Assembly (NCBI GenBank): GCA_964621265.1
Contig: CAZULQ010000008.1
Location: forward strand, 1-64,000
Direction: 5' to 3'
Length of the DNA stretch: 64,000 bases
Source: Porcipelethomonas sp964621265
GTDB taxonomy: Bacteria; Bacillota; Clostridia; Oscillospirales; Ruminococcaceae
Part shown: piece by piece, positions 51,586 through 60,682 of the stretch
How the letters are laid out: each line of letters opens with the position of its first letter
Position numbering within the stretch: position 1 is the first letter of the stretch
Program-made: the position numbers and the translations under genes
The notes under the pieces: generated by a model
What the model was told of the DNA's origin: nothing
The model's input: the letters and a program-made list of their open reading frames with translations, nothing else
Database searches by the model: none

Positions 51586-52635
51586 CTATATTGTAAGCTG
51601 TCCGTCATCTGTCGTGTCATTTCTTGTAAATCCCAGATGAGCGTAAGCTAAATTTGTCGCAACTCTTCCTCTCGGAGTTCTTGCTAAAAATCCGAGCTGC
51701 ATTAAATATGGCTCGCATACGTCCTCAAGCGTAATCGCTTCTTCGCCGATTGCGGAAGCCAGTGTTTCAAGTCCCGCAGGACCGCCGTTATAGCCCTTTA
51801 TGAGCATTGTGAGCATTCGCTTGTCAAGACTGTCAAGCCCGAGTGCGTCAATTTCAAGTCTGTTAAGAGCAATTGCCGCAATTTCGCCTGTAATTTCACC
51901 GTCGCCCATAACCTCAGCAAAGTCTCTCACACGCTTTAAAAGCCTGTTTGCAATTCTCGGAGTACCTCTCGACCTTTTTGCAATTTCCAGCGCACCGTCC
52001 GAAGTACACGGAATCCCCAGCAGTGAACTGCTTCGCCTTATGATATCGCTTAATTGTTCATGAGTGTAAAGCTCAAGTCGCTGAACAATGCCGAAACGGT
52101 CACGAAGCGGGGAAGTCAGCTGACCTGCCCTTGTTGTCGCCCCGACAAGCGTGAACTTTTCAAGGTCAACTCTGATTGAACGTGCCGAAGGCCCTTTGCC
52201 TATGATAATATCAAGTGCACCGTCTTCAAGCGCAGGATAGAGTATTTCCTCAACTGCTCTTGAAAGTCTGTGGATTTCGTCGATGAAAAGCACATCGTTT
52301 TCCGAAAGGTTTGTAAGCAGTGCCGCCAGATCCCCCGGCTTTTCGATTGCAGGACCTGTTGTGATTCTCAGGTTTGCACCCATTTCGTGGGCAATAATTC
52401 CTGCAAGCGTTGTTTTACCAAGTCCCGGAGGACCGTAAAGCAGAACATGGTCAAGCGGCTCGCTTCGGCGTTTTGCCGCTTCAATGTAAATCGCAAGATT
52501 CTCTTTTACCTTGTCCTGTCCTATATATTCCTGTAATGTCTGAGGTCGCAGAGTAAATTCAGTTTCTGTGTCCGCCTCGGTATACTCCGGCGCAACAACT
52601 CTGCTCTCAAACTCCATATCTGATGTTTCTATCAC
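51586..52635 (-). CDS. ruvB: Holliday junction helicase motor RuvB
   Basis: 349-aa AAA+ motor for branch migration. Walker A GPPGLGKTTLAGIIAHEMG (about 67), Walker B VLFIDEIHRLSR, sensor VGATTRAG with arginine finger LRDRFG, C-terminal winged helix. Starts at GTG (52633-52635) after GGGAGAA. Last gene of ruvC-ruvA-ruvB. Confidence 0.97.
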   Translation of the reverse strand: MIETSDMEFESRVVAPEYTEADTETEFTLRPQTLQEYIGQDKVKENLAIYIEAAKRRSEPLDHVLLYGPPGLGKTTLAGIIAHEMGANLRITTGPAIEKPGDLAALLTNLSENDVLFIDEIHRLSRAVEEILYPALEDGALDIIIGKGPSARSIRVDLEKFTLVGATTRAGQLTSPLRDRFGIVQRLELYTHEQLSDIIRRSSSLLGIPCTSDGALEIAKRSRGTPRIANRLLKRVRDFAEVMGDGEITGEIAAIALNRLEIDALGLDSLDKRMLTMLIKGYNGGPAGLETLASAIGEEAITLEDVCEPYLMQLGFLARTPRGRVATNLAYAHLGFTRNDTTDDGQLTI

Positions 52636-52647
52636 TTTTTTCTCCCA

Positions 52648-53256
52648 TTATTTCATCTTACTGCTGATAATTTTAAGTGCCTGCTTTATGATTTCGCCCG
52701 AATCGAGAGTACTGTCAATCTTTGAAACAGCCCCTGCCGCTTCCGCCTGTGAATAGCCAAGCACCATAAGCGCAGACATCGCCTCAGATACATTATCGTT
52801 TGCAACGTTCTCTGCAACCTTAAATCCATCAGCAAGTTCCTTTGATGTTGCCTCTTTTGCTATTTTGTCTTTAAGCTCTAAAACTATACGCTGTGCAAGC
52901 TTCGGACCTACGCCCTTTGTTTTTGTGAACACCTTGCTGTCTCCCGACGCAATAGTCAGCGCAAAGCGCTGTGAATCGATATCAGAAAGTATCGCAAGCG
53001 CCGCCTTAGGTCCGACTCCCGAAACAGAAAGCAGCATTTTAAAGCAATTAAGCTCCTGTGTTGTTGAAAAACCGAAAAGCTCAACGTTATCCTCCCTGAC
53101 ATGCAGGTATGTATACACAAACGCCTCTGAACCGTTGCTTCCGAGCTGTGATGAAGTTGCACAGGTAGTCCTGCACGCATATCCCACTCCCGCACATTCA
53201 ATAACCGCCAGCATAAGCTCTTTATGTATCAGCTTTCCTCTGAGACTATATATCAT
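52648..53256 (-). CDS. ruvA: Holliday junction-binding protein RuvA
   Basis: 202-aa RuvA. OB domain (1-62), two helix-hairpin-helix motifs (LLSVSGVGPKAALAILS and TKGVGPKLAQRIVLELKDK) and a C-terminal RuvB-binding domain (about 150-200). Sits between ruvC and ruvB. Confidence 0.96.
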   Translation of the reverse strand: MIYSLRGKLIHKELMLAVIECAGVGYACRTTCATSSQLGSNGSEAFVYTYLHVREDNVELFGFSTTQELNCFKMLLSVSGVGPKAALAILSDIDSQRFALTIASGDSKVFTKTKGVGPKLAQRIVLELKDKIAKEATSKELADGFKVAENVANDNVSEAMSALMVLGYSQAEAAGAVSKIDSTLDSGEIIKQALKIISSKMK

Positions 53257-53272
53257 TTTTTCTTCTCCATTA

Positions 53273-53752
53273 TCATCTTATTCCCTTGCAGCAATGACCA
53301 TGACAGATTGCAAGTGCAAGAGCGTCAGCCGCATCATCAGGCTTTGGAATCTGTTCAAGCTTTAAAATTCTCCTTGTCATATCCATCACCTGTTTTTTCT
53401 CGGCTCTGCCATATCCAACAACCGACTGCTTCACCTGAAGCGGAGTATACTCAAAAACAGGAACATCATGTCTGACAGCGGAAAGAACAATAACTCCCCT
53501 TGCCTGTGCAACGTCAATACCCGTTTTCTGGTTACTGTTGAAAAACAGCTTTTCAATCGACATACAATCGGGTCTGAACTTGTCAAGAATATAGTCCATG
53601 TCCTCTGCGATTGATTTGAGCCTCTGGGGAAATTCCGTGTGCGCCTCGGTCAGAATTGCGCCGTATTCAAGCGGTGCAAAATTTGCCCCGGAATAATCAA
53701 CTATTCCAAAACCGACTATCGCATAGCCGGGGTCTATTCCAAGTATACGCAA
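53273..53752 (-). CDS. ruvC: Holliday junction resolvase RuvC
   Basis: 159-aa RNase H-fold nuclease. Catalytic acids: Asp in ILGIDPGYAIVG, Glu in SIEKLFFNSN, and Asp pair in PDDAADALALAICH. Start TTG (53750-53752), 5 nt from GGAGGAG. First gene of ruvCAB with its own promoter. Confidence 0.96.
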   Translation of the reverse strand: MRILGIDPGYAIVGFGIVDYSGANFAPLEYGAILTEAHTEFPQRLKSIAEDMDYILDKFRPDCMSIEKLFFNSNQKTGIDVAQARGVIVLSAVRHDVPVFEYTPLQVKQSVVGYGRAEKKQVMDMTRRILKLEQIPKPDDAADALALAICHGHCCKGIR

Positions 53753-53782
53753 ACAAACTCCTCCAAAAACATATTTATATTT

Positions 53783-53812
53783 TATTATAACATATAATGC
53801 ATATCAGTTTCA
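53783..53812 (-). promoter_or_regulatory. sigma-A promoter of ruvCAB
   Basis: TTGAAA (53807-53812), 18-nt spacer, TATAAT (53783-53788). Confidence 0.75.
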
Positions 53813-53911
53813 ATAGAAATATGCGATTTATCTTGAATTTTCAGCTTTTTTATTAAATAAAACAGCTTTTAAAGCTTGCTTTGACGAAAAAGCTTGTGAA
53901 AATACGAAAAA

Positions 53912-53938
53912 AATCCGGAAGCATAACACTTCCGGATT
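53912..53938 (-). terminator. intrinsic terminator after the foldase-like gene
   Basis: 10-bp stem AATCCGGAAG/CTTCCGGATT, followed on the minus strand by a T-run. Confidence 0.85.
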
Positions 53939-53943
53939 GATTT

Positions 53944-55149
53944 TTATTCAATATTAATCTCGAACGGGTCATATCTGTCATATGCATCCTCGTTCTTAAC
54001 AACCTCTAATGTTTCAGCAATAGCCTGAATAACATCTTCGAATTCTTCATAATACATTGTCCAGCGAACGTTGTCTGAAACAGTTTCGTTCCAGAGGTCA
54101 TCCTCTGTCATACGTTCTTCAATATCAAATCTTACGATTACATAAATTGTGTCTTCATCTTCAACGATTTCAGGAACGCCTGTTTTGGCATCATTGAAAA
54201 TCCAGTCATAACAAGCCTTTGAAGGAGTGTATGTCACTTCGTCCTCAGGTGTGCCTTCCTCTGTTGTAACAACAGGAACAACCACTTCATTTGTATATGG
54301 TGAAGTTGTAGTAGTAGTTGTTGTTTCATCTCCTGTTTCTTCAGGCGCTGTTGTAACAACCTCTTCAGGAACTTCTTCTCCTGCAGCTTCTAAAGTTGCA
54401 CCGTATACATAATCGTCATATTCTTCCTGGAATTCATTGAAAAGCTCAAGCATTTCAGTATCATTTTTAGCCTTTGAAGCACGCTTCTTGAAATCCTCAG
54501 CCATATCTCTGAGTTCTTCCTTGCCTGCTTCGTCGAGTTCGTTGCCTTCTGTATCGTGAAGATCAAGGTCAATGTATCTTACTCTGGCATTATTTTCAAC
54601 GTAATAATCCTTTATAGTTTCTTCCTTGATGCCCTCAGAGCCGCCTTCGCCGTAATATGCTTCAAAAACCTTTTCAGCCTTATATGTCATTTCCTGAATT
54701 TCATATAATGATTCTTCGCCTACGCCGTTTTCTGTAAGTGACTTACCGTATGCATCCCAGTAGCCATCAACATATGCGTCAATATCATTCTGCTCAGCTT
54801 CTGTAAATGAAAGACCGAGTTCATCAAACTGTCTTAAAATTGTAACGTGCTGAATACATTCATCAGTTGTCTGGTCCTTGACATAGTTCATAAATTCCAT
54901 ACCGTCGAGCTTTGTAGCCTTTAAAGCTTCTTCGTCTTCAACGTCAAGGTCCTTGTTTATGCCTGCTGCCTTGTTTTTAGCCTCTTCAAGTGAATTGAGA
55001 GAATACCAGATATAAACACCGGCCTTGATTTCATATCCGTCAACTGTAAGTGCAACTGCAGTGTCCTCGCCGAAATTACAGCCTGCACAGCTTAAAACCA
55101 TTGCAGAAGATAATACACCCGCAATGACTCTTTTAATCTTTCCAAACAT
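53944..55149 (-). CDS. foldase-like lipoprotein (SurA/PrsA N-type) with Thr-rich insert
   Basis: 401 aa. Type II signal peptide with lipobox LSCAGC (Cys about 24). An alpha-helical SurA/PrsA-type chaperone domain follows (about 30-240: MTYKAEKVFEAYYG, IKDYYVENNARVRYIDLDLHD). The parvulin PPIase core is absent; in its place is a Glu/Thr-rich linker with seven consecutive Thr (about 265-305), and then a C-terminal helical/strand part (about 310-400). It is probably a chaperone at the membrane outer face. RBS GGAGGTT. Enzyme activity is doubtful. Confidence 0.75.
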   Translation of the reverse strand: MFGKIKRVIAGVLSSAMVLSCAGCNFGEDTAVALTVDGYEIKAGVYIWYSLNSLEEAKNKAAGINKDLDVEDEEALKATKLDGMEFMNYVKDQTTDECIQHVTILRQFDELGLSFTEAEQNDIDAYVDGYWDAYGKSLTENGVGEESLYEIQEMTYKAEKVFEAYYGEGGSEGIKEETIKDYYVENNARVRYIDLDLHDTEGNELDEAGKEELRDMAEDFKKRASKAKNDTEMLELFNEFQEEYDDYVYGATLEAAGEEVPEEVVTTAPEETGDETTTTTTTSPYTNEVVVPVVTTEEGTPEDEVTYTPSKACYDWIFNDAKTGVPEIVEDEDTIYVIVRFDIEERMTEDDLWNETVSDNVRWTMYYEEFEDVIQAIAETLEVVKNEDAYDRYDPFEINIE

Positions 55150-55287
55150 TATCTTAAACCTCCGTAAAAGTAATAAAGTAACCCAATTAATAAACAGGAC
55201 ATCTTACATTATACTATATAACTTGCTATAAGTCCATACTTTTTGATATATTTTTATGAAATTTCATAAAATTTTCAGAAATACCCG

Positions 55288-55316
55288 TTAAAAACAGAGT
55301 GAAAATATGGTATAAT
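55288..55316 (+). promoter_or_regulatory. extended -10 promoter of the SDR gene
   Basis: TATAAT (55311-55316) preceded by TGG (extended -10), with a weak TTAAAA (55288-55293) at 17 nt. Confidence 0.6.
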
Positions 55317-55349
55317 ATCAATAATGACATCACAGAAAGGATTTTGAAC

Positions 55350-56102
55350 ATGAAAGCACTTATAACAGGAGCAAGCTCAGGAATCGGCAGAGATATGGCA
55401 AGATATCTTTCATCGCTCGGCTGGGAGCTTGTTTTAACTGCACGAAACGAGGAAAATCTCAGACAGCTCGTCTCAGAGCTTGATACTCCTGCTGAAATAA
55501 TACCGCTTGACCTTGCCGACGAAAAGAGCGTTTTTGAGCTTTACGAAAAAACAAAGTCGCAGAATATCGACCTGCTTGTAAACAATGCAGGCTACGGCAT
55601 TTTCGGAGCATTCGATGAAACAGACCTCGAAGATGAATTGAATCTGATAAACGTAAACATAAAAGCCGTCCACATTTTAACCAAACTTTTTCTGCGTGAT
55701 TTCAAAAAGAAAAACAAGGGACATATCCTGAACGTTGCATCAAGCGCAGGGTTTATGACAGGTCCGCTTATGTCTGCTTACTACGCTTCAAAAAATTATG
55801 TCGTAAGGCTTTCACTTGCAATCCACGAGGAGTTAAGACGCTCAGGCAGTAACGTCAGAATCAGCGTTTTCTGCCCTGGTCCCGTTGAAACAAACTTCAA
55901 CAACCGTGCAAATGTGTCCTTCAGTGTAAAGCCGATTTCAAGCGAATATGCAGCAAAATATGCAATCGACAAATGCCTTTCGGGAAAAACAGTTATTATC
56001 CCGTCCATCATGATGAAGCTCAGCAACTTCAGCTCACGCTTCGTACCTTATAAAATGCTTTCCGCAATCACCTATAACATTCAGCATAAAAAGAAAAACT
56101 AA
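55350..56102 (+). CDS. SDR family oxidoreductase
   Basis: 250 aa. NAD(P) motif TGASSGIGRDMARYLSS (7-23), NNAGYGIFG, catalytic Ser in ASSAGFMTG and YxxxK in YYASKNYV. A short-chain dehydrogenase whose substrate cannot be told. Start at ATG 55350 with AAAGGA before it; the upstream frame lies in the promoter. Convergent with pheA; the ends overlap by 4 nt. Confidence 0.88.
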   Translation: MKALITGASSGIGRDMARYLSSLGWELVLTARNEENLRQLVSELDTPAEIIPLDLADEKSVFELYEKTKSQNIDLLVNNAGYGIFGAFDETDLEDELNLINVNIKAVHILTKLFLRDFKKKNKGHILNVASSAGFMTGPLMSAYYASKNYVVRLSLAIHEELRRSGSNVRISVFCPGPVETNFNNRANVSFSVKPISSEYAAKYAIDKCLSGKTVIIPSIMMKLSNFSSRFVPYKMLSAITYNIQHKKKN

Positions 56103-57223
56103 TTCTTCTCGCTGTAATTTCCGATGAATTTGAAATCATCGCCGAGTTCATCCTGAAGCTCAACCAGGAGCGATTTAACCTTTGTATCATTTATGTTTCC
56201 TGCAAAATCAAGGAAAAATCTCACATCAAAACTGCCGTCCGCAACAGGGCGGCTTTCTATTTTTTCAAGACTCATATCATTCACGAAAAACTTTGTCAGC
56301 AGACGATAAAGACTACCGTTTGTATTAGGGAGTTCAAGAATAAGCGATACTGTCTTCGCATCGTCAGAGAGTCTGAAATCCTTTGTAACGCAGATAAATC
56401 TTGTGAAATTCGGAATTACATTTGAAATGTTCTTTTCAACAATTTCAAGACCATAAAGTTCAGCACAGTTTTCAGAGCATATTGCCGCACAGGCTGACGG
56501 AGTTTCGCTGACATACTTTGCCGCAGTCGCTGTGTTTTTCGCCTCAACGGGTTCATATTTTCCTCTTCTGAGATACTCAGAACACTGACTGAGTGCCTGA
56601 GGGTGAGAATAAACCTTGCTGATTTTGCTGACATCTGTGCCAGGCTTTACAGCAAAGCAGTTTGTAATTTCAATCTTAACTGTTTTAGCTATGTAAACAT
56701 TATTCTTTCTCAGCAGGTCATAACACTGTGTAACCGACCCTGCTGTTGAATTGTTTATCGGCAGTATGCCGAATTCAGCATCGCCTTTTTCAACCGCTTT
56801 GAATACTTCATCAAATTCGTTATAAAACACAATCTGATTATCTTCAAAAAGCATTCTTGCCGCTGTTTCGGAATTTGAGCCCGCTGTACCCTGACATGCA
56901 ACCTTTCCCCCCGAACACATATCAAGCGGGAGCGGCTTAATAAAATCACGTTCTTTAAGCAGAGCCTGCTGCTGCAAGCACTTGCTTATATCCATAATTT
57001 CAGTAAAAAGTGACGCAGACGCTCCTTTTAAATCTTCAGGGCTGTTGTTCATAACCTTTTCAATAATCTGCTTTTCACGTTCAGACTGAAAAATCTGCAT
57101 ATTGTTTTCTTTTTTATAGAGAGCCACATTTCTGCAAAGCTCCATTCTCTTTTCAAAAGATTCAAGAATAACCTTATCAAGCTTGTCAATTTCAATTCTC
57201 AGTGCGTTAAGGTCCATTTTCAT
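56099..57223 (-). CDS. pheA: bifunctional chorismate mutase/prephenate dehydratase
   Basis: 374 aa. AroQ-type chorismate mutase (about 1-85: LRIEIDKLDKVILESFEKRMELCRNVALYKKENN), prephenate dehydratase (about 105-285: VACQGTAGSNSETAA, GILPINNSTAGSVTQCYD, NFTRFICV) and an ACT regulatory domain (about 298-372, SLYRLLTKFF, KIESRPV) that senses phenylalanine. Converts chorismate to phenylpyruvate. I prefer the ATG at 57223: AAAGGA sits 7 nt away, against 1 nt for the ATG at 57229. Confidence 0.94.
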   Translation of the reverse strand: MKMDLNALRIEIDKLDKVILESFEKRMELCRNVALYKKENNMQIFQSEREKQIIEKVMNNSPEDLKGASASLFTEIMDISKCLQQQALLKERDFIKPLPLDMCSGGKVACQGTAGSNSETAARMLFEDNQIVFYNEFDEVFKAVEKGDAEFGILPINNSTAGSVTQCYDLLRKNNVYIAKTVKIEITNCFAVKPGTDVSKISKVYSHPQALSQCSEYLRRGKYEPVEAKNTATAAKYVSETPSACAAICSENCAELYGLEIVEKNISNVIPNFTRFICVTKDFRLSDDAKTVSLILELPNTNGSLYRLLTKFFVNDMSLEKIESRPVADGSFDVRFFLDFAGNINDTKVKSLLVELQDELGDDFKFIGNYSEKN

Positions 57224-57288
57224 CACCATTTCCTTTTAATAATCATACGTTATGTATTATACAGCAAATCTTCAAAAAAATCAAGACA

Positions 57289-57330
57289 GAAAAACTGCCG
57301 TACCAAATCAGCAAGGCACAGCAGTTTTTC
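57289..57330 (-). terminator. intrinsic terminator after the alcohol dehydrogenase
   Basis: Stem GAAAAACTGC/GCAGTTTTTC (57289-57298 and 57321-57330) with a long loop, followed on minus by a T-rich run. Confidence 0.7.
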
Positions 57331-57338
57331 CGGGTTAT

Positions 57339-58487
57339 TTATAGGAGTGACATATAAAGCTTTTCAATTTCCTCAACAGATGTGTCCTTAGGATTTCCCG
57401 GACGACAAGCATCAGCATATGCTGATTCCGCAAGGAATTTAACATCCTCAGGCTTTACAATATCCTTGAGGTTCGCAGGGATTCCAACATCCTCTGAGAG
57501 CTTCTTGACTGCATCAACAGCAGCTTTTCTGTATTCGTCAACCGACATTGTTTCAGTATCCTTAACGCCCATAGCGGCAGCGATATATTTATACTTATCG
57601 CCTGTTGCCTCAGCGTTATACTCCATAACAGTCGGCAGAATAATTGCATTTGCAACACCATGAGGTGTATCATAAACTGCACCGAGAGGGTGAGCCATTG
57701 AATGAACAATACCAAGACCAACATTTGAGAATCCCATACCTGCAATATACTGTCCAAGAGCCATTCCTTCACGGCCTTCAGGAGTATTGCTTACAGCACC
57801 TCTTAAAGAAGCTGCAATAATTTCAATTGCCTTGAGATGGAACATGTCAGTCATTTCCCATGCAGCCTTTGTTGTAAAGCCTTCGATTGCATGAGTCAGA
57901 GCATCCATACCTGTTGCCGCTGTAAGTGACGGAGGCATAGTGTTCATCATTTCAGGGTCAACAAACGCAACAACAGGGATATCGTGAGTATCTACACAAA
58001 CCATCTTTCTGTTGTTTTCTTCGTCTGTGATAACATAGTTTATAGTAACCTCCGCAGCTGTTCCGGCAGTTGTCGGTACAGCAAGGATTGGTACACAAGG
58101 ATTCTTTGTCGGCGCAACGCCTTCCAGGCTTCTGACATCTGCAAATTCAGGATTTGTAATAATAATACCGATTGCCTTTGCTGTGTCCATAGAAGAACCG
58201 CCGCCGACTGCAATAATATAGTCAGCCTCAGACTTCTTGAACGCCTCAACACCGTCCTGTACATTCTTGATAGTCGGATTAGGCTTGATGTCAGAATAAA
58301 TCTGATATGAAAGTTCGTTTTTCTGAAGTAAATCTGTAACCTTTGCTGTAACACCGAATTTAATCAGGTCAGGGTCAGAGCAGATAAATGCTTTTTTAAA
58401 GCCTCTTCCGTTAACTTCTGCAATAATATCATTGATTGCACCTGCACCATGATATGAAATTCCGTTTAATACGATTCTTTGTGACAT
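57339..58487 (-). CDS. iron-containing alcohol dehydrogenase
   Basis: 382-aa type III ADH. NAD-site GGGSSMDTAKAIG (about 96), iron ligands in DPEMMNTMPPSLTAATGMDALTHAIE and GLGIVHSMAHPLGAVYDTPHG. Similar to 1,2-propanediol oxidoreductase/1,3-propanediol and butanol dehydrogenases; the exact substrate is not set by sequence. Expected to dispose of reducing power as alcohol in fermentation. Own promoter and terminator. Confidence 0.9.
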   Translation of the reverse strand: MSQRIVLNGISYHGAGAINDIIAEVNGRGFKKAFICSDPDLIKFGVTAKVTDLLQKNELSYQIYSDIKPNPTIKNVQDGVEAFKKSEADYIIAVGGGSSMDTAKAIGIIITNPEFADVRSLEGVAPTKNPCVPILAVPTTAGTAAEVTINYVITDEENNRKMVCVDTHDIPVVAFVDPEMMNTMPPSLTAATGMDALTHAIEGFTTKAAWEMTDMFHLKAIEIIAASLRGAVSNTPEGREGMALGQYIAGMGFSNVGLGIVHSMAHPLGAVYDTPHGVANAIILPTVMEYNAEATGDKYKYIAAAMGVKDTETMSVDEYRKAAVDAVKKLSEDVGIPANLKDIVKPEDVKFLAESAYADACRPGNPKDTSVEEIEKLYMSLL

Positions 58488-58531
58488 AAATTTCTAAGTT
58501 CCTTTCTATATTTTACTAATATTGTATTTAT

Positions 58532-58560
58532 ATTATACCTCTTTTATCAACGTTTGTCAA
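58532..58560 (-). promoter_or_regulatory. sigma-A promoter of the alcohol dehydrogenase
   Basis: TTGACA (58555-58560), 17-nt spacer, TATAAT (58532-58537): perfect consensus. Confidence 0.9.
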
Positions 58561-58590
58561 TAGTTTTTGTGTTTTATAAACAATAAAATT

Positions 58591-58620
58591 AAACGACCCT
58601 TCTTAAAAGAAAGGTCGTTT
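58591..58620 (-). terminator. intrinsic terminator after the GH5 gene
   Basis: Stem AAACGACC/GGTCGTTT (58591-58598 and 58613-58620) with further pairing inside, 8 nt after the GH5 stop. Confidence 0.8.
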
Positions 58621-58627
58621 TTTAAAG

Positions 58628-60448
58628 TTAACCCAATTTAGTTTCGCCGATAAGTGCACGTCTTAAAAGAACGCAGTCCATTGAGTTTATAAGACCATCG
58701 CCTGTGCAGTCAGCATTGAGCATAGCTGTTTTACCAAGAGGATTTTCCTCTGAATCTGCAATAAACATCATAAGAGCTACTATGTCAGCAACATCAACTA
58801 GACCATCTGCATTCACGTCGCCTCTGAGTGTTACAGAAGAGCCCGCAACAGGTATTGCATAAACACCGTAAATTGTAGCTGACTGAGCAGTTGCACTTAC
58901 AAACATATTCTTCATATCAGCAAGAGCAACTTCATTAGCTTCAAGTGTTTCAGTAATGTTGTTATAGTCAAAATATGCAAGGAAGCTGTCCTCTTCATTT
59001 GCTGTAACAGTATACCAGCCGCCCTGGAAAATAACTGTCGGTGCAACGTCTGAGTCATGAACAACTACAAGCTTGTAGTTTTCATTCACATAATCCTTCC
59101 AGCCGCTTATAGTGAAATTTTTCCACGCGGCAATTTCCTTACCTTCGTCAGCACGGAAAAGTTCAACCCAGTCACTGCCGATGTTAACATCATCCCATGA
59201 GAATACAGGCTTTACATATTCCGCATAATCAGGAAGCTTATATCCTGTGATGCCGAGTGTGTCCATCATAGCCGCAACAACAGGCTTTGAGTTAGGATAC
59301 CATGTATTTGTTGCTCTGTAAACATAGCCGTGTGCTTCACCTGTGCCGTTATATTCAGCATTGTTATCCCAGAGTACGCAAGGAATGCCTGCATCCTTGG
59401 CTCTTGAGAGATAATACTTAGCCCATGCAACTCTTGAGTCAGTATTTTCAAAGTCAGAAGCACTGAATTCGCCGATTACAATCGGAGCACCCTTACTGCT
59501 TGAAATACCCTTTAAGCTGTTGAAAAGACTGTCAAGGTGATATTCATAGCTTTCGCCCCAGCCGCTCGAACCAGGGAATTCATGATTAGCCTTGTCTGAT
59601 GTATCCATTGTGAAGAAATAAGGCGCATATGCATGAACTGAAAGCGCTACGTTTCCTGCACCGCTTGGGATTTCAATTGCGTTTATAGCCTCAGCTGATG
59701 AAGAAGCACAGTAGCCAGGGAGCATGAGCATACGCTCTGCGTTCTGAGCTGAACCCTGTCCTCTTACAGTTTTTATAAATTCAGCATTGAGGTCATTGAT
59801 ATACTTTCTTGAATAGCTGTCACCTGCGCCCCATTCAACAGAGCTTCCGAGACCTGTCTGACGAGGCTCGTTCATACCCTCAAAGATAAGGTGCTGGTCA
59901 TAGTCAGCAAATGTTTCTGCAACCTGTGCCCAGATGTCAGTAAGCTTGTTCTGAGCGTCTGCATATGTAGCATCTGTAAACTCAGCAACATTTACCCATT
60001 CCTCATGATGAACATTGATAATAATGAACATTCCGAGTTCATAAGCATAGTCAACGTTTTCCTTTACGTAATCGAGCCATTTCTGGTCGATTTCATAGAA
60101 ATCGTTTGCTTCATCGTAAGTAAGGTGCTGATACCATGTTATTGGTATTCTTACTGTATTGAAACCGCCTGCCTGAACAGTTTCAAAAAGCTCCTTGGTT
60201 GGTACCGGGTTGCCCCAGCTTGTAACAAATTTTTCCGGCGCCGCATTAACCTTGAGGTTAGCGTTTGTAGCGTCGAATGTGTTACCGAGATTCCAGCCGA
60301 TTTTCATCTGAGAAGTAATTTCAGCAGATGAAAGTCCTGAAAGCGTTGCCGCATCGACTGTTTCTTCGACATTTCCTGATACACCTATCATACACATAAG
60401 ACAGGCAGCCGAAGTCAGGACTGACATGATTTTCTTTTTGATTGACAT
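58628..60448 (-). CDS. GH5 endoglucanase with dockerin
   Basis: 606 aa, secreted. Signal peptide (1-about 34), GH5 (TIM) catalytic domain (about 38-400) with acid/base Glu194 in FEGMNEPR and nucleophile Glu327 in VIGEFSASD; WNLGNTFDA, NTVRIPITWYQHL and INVHHEE are also typical. A beta-rich module of about 120 aa follows (412-535), of unassigned CBM type. Dockerin at 543-600 with two calcium-loop repeats (GDVNADGLVDVADIVALMMF and ADCTGDGLINSMDCVLLRRAL). Probable cellulase of the GH5_4 type. RBS AGGAGGGG. Preceded by a structured leader (see 60474-60568). Confidence 0.93.
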   Translation of the reverse strand: MSIKKKIMSVLTSAACLMCMIGVSGNVEETVDAATLSGLSSAEITSQMKIGWNLGNTFDATNANLKVNAAPEKFVTSWGNPVPTKELFETVQAGGFNTVRIPITWYQHLTYDEANDFYEIDQKWLDYVKENVDYAYELGMFIIINVHHEEWVNVAEFTDATYADAQNKLTDIWAQVAETFADYDQHLIFEGMNEPRQTGLGSSVEWGAGDSYSRKYINDLNAEFIKTVRGQGSAQNAERMLMLPGYCASSSAEAINAIEIPSGAGNVALSVHAYAPYFFTMDTSDKANHEFPGSSGWGESYEYHLDSLFNSLKGISSSKGAPIVIGEFSASDFENTDSRVAWAKYYLSRAKDAGIPCVLWDNNAEYNGTGEAHGYVYRATNTWYPNSKPVVAAMMDTLGITGYKLPDYAEYVKPVFSWDDVNIGSDWVELFRADEGKEIAAWKNFTISGWKDYVNENYKLVVVHDSDVAPTVIFQGGWYTVTANEEDSFLAYFDYNNITETLEANEVALADMKNMFVSATAQSATIYGVYAIPVAGSSVTLRGDVNADGLVDVADIVALMMFIADSEENPLGKTAMLNADCTGDGLINSMDCVLLRRALIGETKLG

Positions 60449-60473
60449 TAGATTCCCCTCCTAAAATCTTGCT

Positions 60474-60568
60474 GGCAGAATAATTCTGCCTGTTATCTTC
60501 CGCATGCGTGCCTTATATCTCATAGCACGCAGACGTCTTTCTGATATATCTCTCCGGAATTCCAGGCA
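60474..60568 (-). ncRNA. structured 5' leader of the GH5 gene, possible novel riboswitch
   Basis: On the minus strand: P1 TGCCTG/CAGGCA (60563-60568 with 60487-60492), P2 TTCCG/CGGAA (60555-60559 with 60498-60502), P3 TGCGTGC/GCACGCA (60525-60531 with 60505-60511). P3 has a 13-nt loop containing GATATA, which can pair with TATATC (60543-60548) to form a pseudoknot. A downstream hairpin GGCAGAA/TTCTGCC (60484-60490 with 60474-60480) overlaps P1, so the two are exclusive. I do not recognise it as any known class. Confidence 0.55.
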
Positions 60569-60596
60569 AGATGAACCCACAGAGCTATATATACAC

Positions 60597-60625
60597 ATTT
60601 TACAATAAATAATCACAGATGTCAA
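60597..60625 (-). promoter_or_regulatory. sigma-A promoter of the GH5 gene
   Basis: TTGACA (60620-60625), 17-nt spacer, TAAAAT (60597-60602). The transcript would begin near 60590, just before the structured leader. Confidence 0.85.
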
Positions 60626-60650
60626 TATTTTTTGTTTTATTCAGAACAAA

Positions 60651-60675
60651 GGGCAGAATATCGACTATTCTGCCC
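60651..60675 (-). terminator. terminator after the cytidylate-kinase-like gene
   Basis: 10-bp stem GGGCAGAATA/TATTCTGCCC with a 5-nt loop, TTTG-rich on minus. Confidence 0.75.
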
Positions 60676-60682
60676 CGCTTTT

